Below are positions 46,737-57,929 of a stretch of 64,000 bases of DNA, one piece after another. The translations under genes and the position numbers were made by a program. Origin of the DNA: Chelydra serpentina (taxonomy: Eukaryota; Chordata; Testudines; Chelydridae); NCBI GenBank assembly GCA_037349315.1, contig JBAIAC010000280.1, positions 248,001 through 312,000 on the forward strand, in the 5' to 3' direction. Every line of letters starts with the position of its first letter. Within the stretch, counting starts at the first letter, position 1. The notes below the pieces were generated by a model, which saw only the letters and a list, made by a program, of their open reading frames with translations, was not told where the DNA came from and did no database searches.

Positions 46737-49700
46737 CTAGGGCACCCCCCTCGGGTGGCTGTAATAGGCCTCAGCCAGGATCAGCCCCAGGATGAGCAGG
46801 ACCACGGTGCCCAGCCCCAGACGGGCGATGTTGGCGTGGGTGAAATCCGGGCGCCCCGGGGGGGATGCTGCGGGGGGAAGGGGAGAATCACTCGGCGGCT
46901 CGGACGGGGAGATCAGCAGTTGGCGCTGCCCTGGGGCCTCAGCTTCCCCAACAAAGTGGTTTGCCAAGTGGACGAACTGCCCCTGTCCCAAGGCCCCACC
47001 CCCCACTCACACCCTCTCCTGGGATCCCCCAGTAGCTTCCAGGCAGCAACCTACTGGACAGGAGGTGCCGGAGGTGCTGGGGGTCTGGTGGTGAGGGAGG
47101 GGTAGGGGCTCCCCTCCCCCTGGTGTCTGGGCTCATGCATCAAGAGTCACTGCCCCCGTCCCGCCCAACCAGCCCCCACCCCCGGGGGCCCCTCAGCCCC
47201 AAATCTCCAGCAGCTGCTGCTCCCCCCTGGCTGGGGAACCCCTCCAGTGACTCCGTCCCCGCTCCCCAGCCGGGCGTCCCCTCTGCTGGGCCCAGGGCTC
47301 AGGGCAGAGCCTGGCTCTGAGCGTCCCAGCGGTGCAGAGACCCCCGGAGAGTTCAGCCAGGTGTGGGGCCGGGAGCAGGGACGCCGAGCCGGGCCCCTCA
47401 CCTGCTACCAGCAGCTGCACGGGGTCGCTGGGCTGCGAGGAGACGAAGGGCTCTGATCGGGGCCGGTAGCTGCAGCTGTAGCTCCCTCCGTGCTGCCGGC
47501 CCACGGTGGGGATGTGGAACTCGGCCCCGGCCCCAGCAGGGTCCATGTGTCGCTGCGGGTTCAGGTCTCCAGCCTTGTGCAGGAAGAACCTCACGTCCCG
47601 GCGCTGCCCCTGACACCGGATGGTGACGTCTGCCCCTGGGGCGGTGACCCCAGTGGGGCTCAGAGAGATGGAGGGTCTGGGTAAGCTGGGATCTGCGCAC
47701 AGGAGACAGGCTGTGAGAGCCAGACCCGGGCACCCACCCAGCCCCGGCCTCCCCGGCCAGCCCCAGCCACGGGCAGACCCAGGGGCCCCCGGGCAGAGAT
47801 TCTCTCCCAGATCCCAGAGTCCCCCCCACCCAGAATCCCGGCCCTGCGAGCTGGGCTCCCAGCCCCACAGACACCGAGCCGCGGCTCCCTAGGGCCCGTG
47901 TGTGGCCCCTGCCTCGATCACTGCGTCCGGCCTGCCCTGGACAGAGCGACTCGCGGGCTGGTCTCTGGCGCCCGGCACCGCAGGGCCCAGGGTTTCTGGT
48001 GTCCAGTTTTCAGCCGGAAAGTCTGGTTGAAAAGGGAACCGGGTCCTGTCGCTGACCCGACACCACGTCTGATTCCTGCAGTACCCGGCCTCTGCCACCA
48101 GGGGGCGGGTGGAGCAGCAGCTGCTGGAGCCTGGAGGAGCAGTGGAGCCACTCAGCAGGGCCCTGCCCCACTCCCTGCCCCACTCCCCCCCGCCCCCGGC
48201 TTCCCCTCCCCCGCCCTGCCCCACTCACCCCAACCCCCGCCCCCGGAGCGTGGCTCCCCCTCCCTGCCCCACTCACCCCAACCCCCGGCTTCCCCTCCCC
48301 CGCCCTGCCCCACTCACCCCAACCCCCGCCCCCGGAGCGTGGCTCCCCCTCCCTGCCCCACTCACCCCAACCCCCGCCCCCGGAGCGTGGCTCCCACTCC
48401 CTGCCCCACTCACCCCAACCCCCGCCCCCGGAGCGTGGCTCCCCCTCCCTGCCCCACTCACCCCAACCCCCGCCCCCGGAGCGTGGCTCCCCCTCCCTGC
48501 CCCACTCACCCCAACCCCCGGCTTCCCCTCCCCCGCCCTGCCCCACTCACCCCAACCCCCGCCCCCGGAGCGTGGCTCCCCCTCCCTGCCCCACTCACCC
48601 CAACCCCCGCCCCCGGAGCGTGGCTCCCACTCCCTGCCCCACTCACCCCCATCCCCGCCCCCGGAGCGTGGCTCCCCCTCCCTGCCCCACTCACCCCCAT
48701 CCCCGCCCCCGGAGCGTGGCTCCCCCTCCCTGCCCCACTCACCCCAACCCCCGCCCCCGGAGCGTGGCTCCCACTCCCTGCCCCACTCACCCCAACCCCC
48801 GCCCCCGGAGCGTGGCTCCCCCTCCCCCTCCCTGCCCCACTCACCCCCACCCTCGGCTTCCCCACCCCACCCCACTGACCCCCACCCCAGAGCACAGCTC
48901 ACCCTCTCCCACCTTCCCCCCTCCCTACCCCCCTCCGTGCCCCACCCCCACCCCCGGAGCGTGGATCCCCCTCCTGCGCCCTGCCCCACTTACACCCACC
49001 CCTGGGACCTGGCTCACTTAGCAGGGGGAGGGTGGTGGAGAGAGCAGCAAGCGACGGTGCGGGACCGGGGGGGAGCAAAGCAGGGGGCGGGGCCTGGGGG
49101 AAGAGGCGGAGCACAGGAGGGGGAGGTTCCAGCGATCAGTGTCCAGTTTTCACAAATTAGAAAGTTGGGCACCCTAGCAGGCCTGAGCCCCACACAGGAA
49201 GTGAGTCAGCCCCCCAGGAGGCAGAAAGGGGTCATTATCCCCATTCTACAGGAGGGGGAAAACTGAGGCACAGACATGTTCACTTTCCTTAGTGAGCTCC
49301 CAGGGGCAGGGACTGTCTCTTCACTCTGGGTTTATGCAGCGCCTGGCACAACGGGGCCCTGATCATGGCAGGGGCCCTACATGCTCCCCCAACACAAGGG
49401 ATTCAGTGCTGTGGAGGCCAGCGTTTGCAGAGGTCTCCAGTAACTGTGGGCATCTCGGTGTGTGGGCACTCGGCCTCAGACCCCCCCAAGATTGAGGACC
49501 CCCCACAATGAAGGACACTTTTGGAAACCGTGACGTGCTCCCATCACACAGAGCCCCCTGGCCCTGGCTGGGTGTGGGGCTGGGAGCCGAGGCGCCGGGC
49601 TGGGCCCCTCACCTGCTACAATGATCTGCACAGGGTCACTGGGCTCTGAGAAGGCAGCTGGTCCTGTTCTGTTGCTATAACGACAGGTGTAGCTGCCCCC

Positions 49701-50804
49701 GTGTTCCCGTCTGGTGCTGGTGATGGGAAATTCAACCTCAGAGCCAGCAGGGTCCGTGTAATTCAGTAAGTTCCCGTCTCCAGCCTTGTAGAGGAAGAAC
49801 CTCATGCCCAGGCGCTGATGCCGACACCGGATGGTGACTTTTCCCCCCACGGGGATCACCCCACTGGGGCTGACGGAGATGGAGGGTTTGGGGTAGGACC
49901 CCTCTGGATTCACAAACAAACAAGCAGTAATTGGGGGTGACACAAACCACGTCCGTTTGATTCAATCTTCTGCCCATCTGGCGCTCGAGCGTTTACCCCC
50001 CGCCCGTCCCTGGGGTGCAGGCCCAGGGTCAATTCAGCCCTGCCCCCACTGCAGTCAGGAGTAACCCCGGATTGACCCCGGGGGCTGTGATCAGAAGCAC
50101 TCAGGGGGTGAATTGGGATCTACCCTGTGGGGTTCCTGGTAAAATATGGGTCCTTTGAGCAAGTGGCTCCCAGGACAGGCCCCAGTTGTTCTAACATTTA
50201 CCTGCCCACCCCTGGGGCTCTAACTCTGGCTCTGCTCCGCAAAGCAGTGACACGCGGGTGCAGCAAGCCGAGGGCTGAGACACAACGGTGCCTTGCTCCA
50301 GTCCCTCTGCGTCTCCACTTCTTACAGCCCTGCTCTGACCGACCCATTCCCCGGGGCTACTGCCAGCTCCCCGGGCACCGTTCGGGGGCACTGCGGGGTG
50401 GCGGGTGCCTTCACTCTGTATTTCCTGGGGGCAGAGCTTTGAGTGCAGGTGAATTCACCCTGTGTGGTGCCCATGCCTGTAATGAGTGGGGTGAGGTCTC
50501 AGTCCCCACCTCTGGGTGTGGAGGGAGCAGGGGTCTGACAGGATCATCCCTTTGGGGGATCTGGTACCCCCCACCCATGTCCTTAATGCGGAAATTCCCC
50601 AGCTGCCCCATTCCCCACAGATACTCACCTCCCGACACCCTGCTCCGCCCGGCCAGCCAGCAACCTGGAAAGGAGATGGGTTGTTAGGGACCAGATCCCA
50701 GAGCAACTGGATCCTACACCCTGGGCTCAGATCCCCCCCATGGGCACACGCTCTGGCTGTCTCCGATACTCACCGAGGAGGAGGATGGTGAGAGTAGACG
50801 CCAT
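46737..50804 (-). CDS. Receptor C: two-Ig LRC-type activating receptor
   Basis: Exons: leader 1 (50804-50774, MASTLTILLL), leader 2 (50664-50629, 36 nt), Ig1 (49903-49613, 291 nt), Ig2 (47692-47402, 291 nt), membrane (46867-46737). Every junction is GT-AG and phase 1, giving 259 residues. Ig1 has TIRCRHQ and SYTCRYSN cysteines and ends FSEPSDPV. Ig2 has TIRCQGQ and SYSCSYRP and ends SQPSDPVQ. Both have the LRC C2 pattern of FCAR, GPVI and OSCAR. The helix starts NIARLGLG with Arg232, followed by a short tail ending HPRGVP, which implies an activating receptor using an ITAM adaptor. It is the only complete two-domain receptor here and probably resembles the ancestral form. The intron between Ig1 and Ig2 contains the 48-bp minisatellite. 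Confidence 0.87.
48178..48985. repeat. 48-bp minisatellite in receptor C intron
   Basis: Around 14 near-identical units. Each contains CCCCGGAGCGTGGCTCC, then a CCTCCCTGCCCCACTCACCCC stretch. A few units are variant or shortened (TTCCCCTCCCCCGCCC). On the receptor's coding strand each unit reads GGGGTGAGTGGGG, a strong 5' splice donor-like string, plus several G runs. The open frames across it (PRPRSVAPPPCPTH repeats) are by-products of the 48-nt period (16 codons). Confidence 0.92.
49205..49400 (+). repeat. MIR-like SINE fragment
   Basis: CATTCTACAGGAGGGGGAAAACTGAGGCACAGA, then GGGCAGGGACTGTCTC, GCAGCGCCTGGCACAACGGGG. This is dispersed SINE text in the intron between Ig1 and Ig2 of receptor C. 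The family name is tentative. Confidence 0.45.
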
Positions 50805-51590
50805 GACAGGCAGTGGGGGGCCCCTCAGCACTGCCACCAACACCCCGGTGCCCAGCTCCACCGAGCCTGAGGCCCGAGTGCGAGCGGAATGAGGAACTGC
50901 GCCGGGGGCTGCAGCCCCAGGAAGCCCATGATGTGCTCGGCCCCTTTCTTCCCATCAGATGGTTTCTCTGCTATCTCCAGGCCAAATCTACCGCAATCAG
51001 AGCAAAGCCAGATCCCTGCAATGCCCAGCAAACCACATCCCCTCCTGCAGCTGCCCAGCCCCCACCTCCCCATCACCTCCCAGCCCCACATGGGAACTGC
51101 CCAGTTCAGGGACCAGCTGGGAATGGGGCAATCTCAGGAGGTGCCAAGAGGTGCCCAGGCTGCCCTGACCTTTCCAAACAGGCCTGTCTAGCCTCCCTGG
51201 AGCAGCAGCTCAGAGCAGAGGAGGGCTCCCCCCCCTCCCCATACACACACAGTGCCCCCCACGAAGAAATCCCCTCCCATGGAGCAGGGCAGAGATTCCT
51301 TCCTGACCCAGCTGGGCCCAGCGCCCACCCTGGAGCATGAGGGTGGAGGTGCCTGGCCAACCTCCTTCTCAGGTACCGTCGCTGCAGCTGCTGTTCTTAG
51401 CCCAGTGGTGTGGGACAGAGACAGGACCAGTGGGAGGTGGGGGTTGGAGGGGTTGTGGTTTCTGGCCCCTGTGACAGGGGGAGGGAGAGATACATTTACA
51501 TCCTGATTTGTTACAGGAACAGCCGATAAACCCGCAAAAGGGGAAGTCTGCCCAGAGCCGGCGCTCGCTTGCTGTCTCTGCTAGAGCCAG
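50805..51590 (-). promoter_or_regulatory. 5' flank of receptor C
   Basis: Third homologue of the receptor 5' flank (28239-28995, 44472-45211). Similarity ends near 51600, where hAT-type sequence begins. Confidence 0.35.
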
Positions 51591-51619
51591 TGAAACGCTG
51601 CATAAATCTGATGCCCCAG

Positions 51620-52150
51620 CACCAGGGCCGGATTTAGGGGCAGGCGACCCCCTGGGGTGCCAGACTTGGGGGGCACCGGGCTCGGGGTGCTGGTTTTGTT
51701 GTTAGCAACAAAAGGGAAAATCGAATGTTTGAGGTAAAATGTTTCAGAAGAAAAGTTCCCAAGGGACTTTTTTTTATCACTCGTTGTCCCTGCGGAAGCA
51801 TCTATTGAAGAAAGGTTCGGACCAATGAAGCACCATGAAAAGAGCCGGGGGGGGGGGGGGGGGGTTGTACGGCTGCCGGCAGACAGGAAAACACCGCGGA
51901 GCCATTGTACGGACCTTCACCGGGTGCTGAGGCATGGGGACTGTTCGGACGTCGAAGATAAAGACCTCTCTGTCGAATTGGACAACATCCACGGGACGCG
52001 CGCTCCACTCCACGTTCTCCAACGTCTTTGGCTCTCTCTCAACTGCTGCACTTCAGTTCGCGTGGGCAAAGGTCAGAAAAGCGACTTTTCGAACGAAAGG
52101 ACTCGGGGTAACATTCTCAGGCTGTCACCTGCTGTAACACGATTTAACAC
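51620..52150 (+). pseudogene. hAT transposase remnant
   Basis: Starts near an AGGGCCGGATTTAGGGG terminus. A plus frame reads LRHGDCSDVEDKDLSVELDNI, matching the region before the hATC domain in hAT transposases, then degenerates. A 19-base poly-G run (near 51848) interrupts it. The element is truncated and inactive. Confidence 0.6.
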
Positions 52151-52159
52151 TGGTTGGGG

Positions 52160-52310
52160 CACAGGTCAAGTCCTTGACGTTAGTACATCCGGAGAAGTGG
52201 GGATTCACCCACGAAAGCTTATGCTCCAATACCTCTGTTAGTCTATAAGGTGCCACCGGACCCTTTGTCGCTTCTACAGATCCAGACTAACACGGCTCCC
52301 CCTCTGACTC
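52160..52310 (+). mobile_element. Retroposon fragment (CACGAAAGCTTATG family)
   Basis: Contains ACCCACGAAAGCTTATGCTCC, GTTAGTCTATAAGGTGCCACC and CAGACTAACACGGCTCCCCC, the half-element also seen within 14543-15020 and 18148-18495. Confidence 0.6.
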
Positions 52311-52824
52311 TATAAACGTAGAAGAAATGAATTTTTTGTCGTTTTCTTATCTATGGCATGAATAAATACAGATTTACAGATCCTAGTGTGCAAATTTACC
52401 CTCTTATACGACAGGGCTAAATCATGAATGCAAATCATGCATCAAAGTCGTGAAATGGGTTTCAAATGCAATAAAAAATATTCAAAAGTTTAACAAATGG
52501 AGGGCGGCCCTTGGCGCGCCATTACGTCCTGCCCAGCACCTACCCAGTAATGTATCCCAGTTCTGGGAGGGGAGTGGGGTTCAGGGGTCAGAGCGGGGGA
52601 GGGCCTGGGAGCCAGGACTCTTGGGTTCTATCCTGGCTCTGGGAGGGGAGCGATGTCCAGTGGTTAGAGCAGGGGCCCCCCCACCCTGCACCCGTTCCAG
52701 AGCGATCCCATCTCACCCAGGTGATAGACACGAGGACAGGGGGGCTGTGGGGTGCCCGGGGGAGGGGGGCCGGTTAGTGGTTCTGTGTTTATTACAAATC
52801 TGGAGAGTAACAGGATGCAAAACA
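52311..52824. other. AT-rich spacer and SINE-like fragments
   Basis: 52311-52500 is AT-rich with no gene. 52560-52690 carries tRNA-derived SINE text (GAGCCAGGACTCTTGGGTTCTATCC). Confidence 0.4.
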
Positions 52825-53529
52825 CAGTAGAACCTCAGAGTTACAAACACCTCGGGAATGGAGATTGTTCGTAACCGAAATGTTCCTAACTCTGAATAAA
52901 ACGTTCTGGGTTTTTCAAAAGTTTACAGCTGACCATTGACTCCACACAGCTTTGAAACGTGACTTTGCCGAAGAAAAATGCTGCTTTTAGCCATCTTCAT
53001 TTAAATGAAGCAAGCACCGAAACAGTTTCCTTCCCTTGTCAAAGCTGTTTTTAAACTTCCCCTTTGTTTTTTTAGTACTTTGTTAAACACAGAACGGTTC
53101 TGTATTGGCTTTGTTGGGGATGGGGGGGGGGTCTCTTCTAGTGCCTGATTGCGCACTGCCGGTTCCCAGCGAGGGGTGTGGCTGGCCGGTTAGTTCATAG
53201 CTCTGGTGTTCGTGACTCTGAGGCCACGTCTACACCACCACTTTCGTCGGGATAACTCACGTCACTCAGGGGTGTGAAAGGAACCCCCCCCCCCGAGTGA
53301 CGTACGTTACACCGACAGACGCGCCGGGGTGCACAGCGCTACGTGGGCAGGAGACGCTCTCCCACCGACCGAGCTACCGCCGCTCTTGGGGGTGGTTTTA
53401 GAGGCCGACGGGAGCTCTCTCCTGTGGGCACAGAGCGGCTACACGGGAGATGTTACAGCAGCGTGGCCGCGTGGGTACAGCTATGCCGTTCTCAGCTCCC
53501 TAGTGTAGACATTGCCTGAGGTTGTACTG
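52825..53529. mobile_element. Tigger/mariner-like MITE, split
   Basis: Left end CAGTAGAACCTCAGAGTTAC and right end GAGGTTGTACTG are inverted complements, typical of Tigger-type MITEs. The body mentions GTTTACAGCTGACCATTGAC. It is interrupted by the Harbinger MITE at 53222-53516. Confidence 0.7.
53222..53516. mobile_element. Harbinger MITE inserted in the Tigger-like MITE
   Basis: Ends GGCCACGTCTACA and TGTAGACATTGCC are inverted repeats. It is flanked by TGA on both sides (53219-53221, 53517-53519), a 3-bp duplication as in PIF/Harbinger. Removing it restores the continuous right end of the host MITE. Confidence 0.8.
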
Positions 53530-53689
53530 TACCAGCAACATCTCCCATCCCCCTCCTGGTGCTGAACCTCCCCACTACCCCCGCCGCTTCCCCCCACGTG
53601 GGTCTGGGGGACACCAGCTCAATGGGACGGGCTGCAGCGGGGGGAGGGCAGCGTCCCCCCTAAATCTTCCCCATAGGCGGAGTTCTCTG

Positions 53690-54690
53690 GGGCTGGGGCT
53701 GCAGGGGCCGAGTGAAAGGAAAGGCAGACGGTCTCATCGAGCTGGGTGTCAGTGAGGCGTTTGATCTGGTTCCACGTGGGATCGACCAGTTCAGTTGGAG
53801 AAGACGGGGATTAATACGAGACCTGAGCGGTGGAGAAGGAACGGGGTGGAGGGGAGACGACAACGGGTCACACTGAGAGGGGAACTGTCGGACTGGAGGG
53901 AGGTTACGAGTGGAGCTCCTCGGGGATCGGTCTTGGGACCCGTGTTCTTGCTAATTTTCCCCACATGTGCGGAATTAATTGTGTTACGTGTGACACGTCA
54001 CCTCCATCTTGGTGCACACAACAAAATCCATGTGGCGGGGGTGGGACCGAGGGATTTGGAGTGTGGGAGGGGGCTCAGGGCTGGGGCAGAGGGTTGGAGT
54101 GTAGGGGGGTGAGGGCTCTGGCTAGGGGTGCGGTCTCTGGGGTGGGGCCAGGGATGAGGGGTTTGGGGTGCAGGAGGGGGCTCCAGGGCTACAGCGGGGA
54201 GAGAGAGACGCCCCCTCAGCTCTCTCTCCTGGCAGCAGCACCTGGGCTGCGGAAAGAGGCAGCTCCGGGGTTGGGGCTACGAGCTAAGCGCCCCTCCCCC
54301 ACCCACGGCAGGTCTGTGGCGGAGTTCGGGCCGGGGGAGGGGCACCCCAGCTGCGGCAGGTGCCGTCCGGGCGGGTTCCCCAAGTGCCTGCGTGGCGCAA
54401 AACAGACAGCTGTGCGGCCACGCCGCTGCGCAGCTTACACGAACCAACCTTAGTTCACATTTTTATTACCGACCTTGGCACATAAAGTGGGCGTGTGCTA
54501 ATAAAATGTGCGGAGGACACAACGTTGGGTGTCTCGCCAATACAGAGGAGGACCGGAATATCGTACACGGAGATCTGGACGACCTTGAAACCTGGAGTAA
54601 TAGAAATGGGATGAAATTTAAGGGACTAACAAGAATTTTTGCTGTAAACTGGGGACGTATCAATTGGAAGCAACAGTGCACGCAGAGCGA
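53690..54690 (+). pseudogene. CR1 reverse transcriptase relic, interrupted
   Basis: Plus-strand pieces VSEAFDLVPRGI, LSDWREVTSGAPRGSVLGP (53880-53950) and ANTEEDRNIVHGDLDDLE (54538-54600) match successive parts of a CR1 reverse transcriptase. They are in different frames. A G-rich hAT-like element (about 54010-54470) is inserted between them. This is a different, older CR1 from the one at 20526. Confidence 0.7.
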
Positions 54691-56270
54691 AGATAAAGGA
54701 GCCGAGGCAGGAATATCAGAAGGCGATGGAGGCAAATCGCCACTCCGGTGCTGCGCTGAAGACCTGCCACTTCTATAAGGAGCTGGACACCATCCTTGGC
54801 GGTGACCCCACTCCACCGCCAAGAGCCCCGTGGACACTTCGGCCGGGCTGGAGGCAGCGGACAGTGGATCTAACCCCAAGGACAGAGTTGTGGATGAGGA
54901 GGTGGAGTTGGAGGATGATGTGGGGCCTACAACAGGGTCATCTGGTGATGTGGCCAGTCAGGAACTCGTCTCCACTCCGGAGGGGTCTAGACAGTCCCAG
55001 CAGCACATCTCCGGCGAGCAAGATGCAGGAGAGGAGACCCCTAGTGAGTGATCTTTTTGAGTTGATGCTGCTCCATTATATGATGTACAGGTGTCCTTTG
55101 CTCTGTATACTGTAGAAGTGGGTGAAAGGACAGAAATGTACAAGACTAGCTGTGTTTCCGTGTACTCCACATTCCCCTGTGCAGCTAAGCAGTGCGGTGG
55201 AACAGGGTGTTGATGCACACGGAGATTTCACGGGAATCCTCCAGAGAGATCTCTAGGAAACTTTCCTGGAGGTAATCACCAATCCTCTGCCAGGGTTCCT
55301 GAGCAGAGCTGCTTTGTTCCTTCCCCCATTATAGGAAACATTCCCGCGCCACTCGGCAATCACTTGTGCAGGGACCGAAGGGGCACACAGGTGAGCAGCT
55401 TAGGGACCTGGTCTGAAGCCGCATGCGTGCAGTAATGCATCCTTGCTGACCCTCAGGAGTGAGATATTGGCTGCAGTGACCCCTGCCTGTGGAAAATGGT
55501 GGCAGAATTTACAATCTTGTCCCTACTCACCTGCACTGTTCCCCTTGAAACATCACCTACACTCTTTCCCCTAGTTTGAGCGCCCACCACCCACCCGGGC
55601 GGAACTCACCATGTTTAGGGTGTTCCCCGAGATGTGAGCTTTGCTCAGGGTCTGTGAGAAAGCGATTGGTATGTTACAAGAGGTGTATTTTACTGTAATG
55701 ATTCAATCCTGTGCGTGAACTAACAATCATGCTTTTGTGTATTGCTTCTTGTGCTTCTGCACATGTGATCTTCAGGGGAAACCCCTACACCCCGGCAGCA
55801 TGCCTCCGCCAGATAAAGAAACGACCTAGGTGGAGTAAGGAGGACATGTTCCGCGAGGTGCTTCAATTCTCAGAGGCAGAAAAAAGCGAACACAGAGAGC
55901 GAAGAGAAATGGAAAGGGGGGACAGAAAGGAAAGTGAGGAGAGTGTTCAAAAGACCCAAGAGCAGATGATAAAAGTCATGGAGGAGCAAACAGAAACGCT
56001 GAAGTCTCTCATCACGCTTCAGTCAGACAGATGTGTGCTTGCCCCCCTGTGCAGCCGATACAGAACTATTTTCCATCCCTCCCCAAACTCTTTCCACACA
56101 TTCCTTTGAACTTTCCGGAACATCTCAGTATCCCGCTCACTCCATCCCTTTGGACAGCTTCCAAAATGATAGCTGGATTTACACACAGCTATGACAGCCT
56201 CCACTGCCCTACACTACTACTTCTCTTCTCACCAAGCCCTTTGTGTGTGTTAACTGGTGTTTAATAAAAA
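54690..56270 (+). pseudogene. Harbinger-associated Myb/SANT-like gene, broken
   Basis: Plus-strand pieces include KTCHFYKELDTILGGDP (about 54755), then an acidic stretch VVDEEVELEDDVG and a terminal EETPSE. After an intron-like gap comes KKRPRWSKEDMFREVLQF (55812-55870) with a long charged helix (EESVQKTQEQMIKVMEEQ). These are the DNA-binding partner protein of vertebrate PIF/Harbinger elements. The N-terminal SANT domain is truncated at the CR1 junction and the reading frame shifts. A polyA-type AATAAA lies near 56263. Confidence 0.7.
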
Positions 56271-56477
56271 CAAACTCTCTGAAAGAGAACCAGTCTTTAT
56301 TTGTGTCCTACACGTGATGATTACCGTTGGGACATGCACTTTAATCATTTGCTTACTGTAAATCCCGCTCGGATTCATCACAAGTGTCAGGCAAAATCAG
56401 AAAACTGAAATTAATGAATCATGGCAGATTGCTGAACAGAAATACACATTACTGGTGCTCATTGTCAAAATGTTGCC

Positions 56478-57530
56478 TCAAAGCCTCTCTGACTTGAACT
56501 GCCCCCGTTGTGCTCCCCTAACAGCCCTGGTATCAGGCTGCTCAAAATCAGCAGCCAGGTGATCTGCCTCGGCGCTCCACCCCTGGGCAAACTTTTCACA
56601 ATTAGCCTGACAAAGATTATGGAGCGTGCAGCTGGCAGCTATGACCATGGGGATGTTTTCCTCACTTAGGTCTAACCTCCCATAAAGGCATCGCCAGGGC
56701 GCTTTTAATCTGTCAAAGGCACATTCCACGGTCATTCTGCACCTGCTCAGCCTATTCTTGAAGCGCTCCTTGCTGCTGTCCAGGGTTCCCGTGTCAGGCT
56801 TCATGAGCTGATGGGAGCAAGGGGTACGCTGGATCTCACAGGATCCCTATGGGCATTTCAACATCCCCCACTGGAATCTTCCAGCCTGGAAAGAAAGTCC
56901 CATCTTGCAGTTTTCTGTACAGGCCGGTGTTCCTGACGATGTGTGTGTCATGCACCTTCCTGGACCACCCTGCACTGATGCCAGTGAAACGCCCACGGTG
57001 ATCAACAAGTGCCTGCAATACTATGGAGAAGTACCCTTCCTATTGATGTTCTCCATCACAAGATGGTCCAGGGCCAAAATTGGAACGTGTGTTCCATCTA
57101 TTGCCACGCCGCAGTTAGAGAATCCTGTTGCCACGAAGCCTATTCACTATTTCAGGCACATTACCAAGAGTCACGGTCCTTTGTAGCGAGAAGCGATTAA
57201 TGGCTCTGCACACTTGTGTTAATGGGGCACCCACGGTCGACTTCCCCACCCCCAACTGATTCCGACTGCCCATTAGCAGTCTGCAGTCGCCAGCATCCAC
57301 ACAACGATCGACAGGCGCTTGTCCTTGCGTTGCAGGGCTGGGGCGAGCTCCGCACACAAGGCTTCTCCAGCAACATCCTCGTAACCACGGTGCTCTGGGC
57401 GGTCGCCCACCTCGCCCACACTTAAGGCCGGGCCTGCCAGGGTCGTTCTCAATAAAATGGCGCCCTAGGCAAACCCGAGCTCCCTTCTGCACACCCAGGC
57501 AGGCTAGTCCAGGTACATCCATTTCCCTGC
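56478..57530 (-). pseudogene. PIF/Harbinger transposase (DDE_4), broken
   Basis: Minus-strand order: PEIVNRLRGNRIL (57150), then CGVAIDGTHVPILA and QALVDHRGRFTGISAGWS (around 57000-57100), KIPVGDVEMPIGIL, then RCRMTVECAFDRLKAPWRCL (56700) and NIPMVIAASCTLHNLCQ (56630). These are the Harbinger catalytic domain and its C-terminal end in the right order. They fall in three frames with stops between them. It is convergent with the Myb-like gene at 54690-56270, the usual two-gene Harbinger layout. The element is inactive. Confidence 0.8.
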
Positions 57531-57929
57531 TGGTTTAATACTTCGTTCACCAGACCCGTGTCAGCGTGAAGAGGAGTTATTCCCACGGGGGCCATGCGGC
57601 TGCCGGGCAAGGAAGGGATGGGACTCAGCCGGCTTCCCCAGGCCCCTTCTGGCAGAGAGCTGGGCTGCCAGCCAGGTCTCACTTCCCGGCTCTGGGCAAG
57701 ACCTAGTGTGGTTCAGCGGCAGGGCTCACTGCTGGGGCATTTCCCACACACAGGCCAACCCACACCCTGGCAGATATCTGGGGGGGGGCATGTGACCCCA
57801 CATACCCCCCCCCCACGTCACCTATCCCAGATCTGCATCACAATGTGATCCCACCACTCAGCGCCTGTTTCCTGAGCCCCAAAGCATCAAGCCGCCGTGT
57901 GCAGCCGCTCCGTGATGCCAGAAGGGTTA
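57531..57929. other. Unassigned segment
   Basis: No exon or repeat end recognised. GC-rich, with poly-G near 57780 and poly-C near 57806. Confidence 0.35.

Noticed and set aside
48178..48985. CRISPR-like repeat array
   Set aside because: The units are contiguous with no unique spacers and lie in a vertebrate intron; it is a minisatellite.
47898..49266. Long proline-rich open frames (326 and 385 codons) over the minisatellite
   Set aside because: They arise because the 48-bp repeat is a multiple of three; the region is an intron of receptor C and there is no splice or start context.
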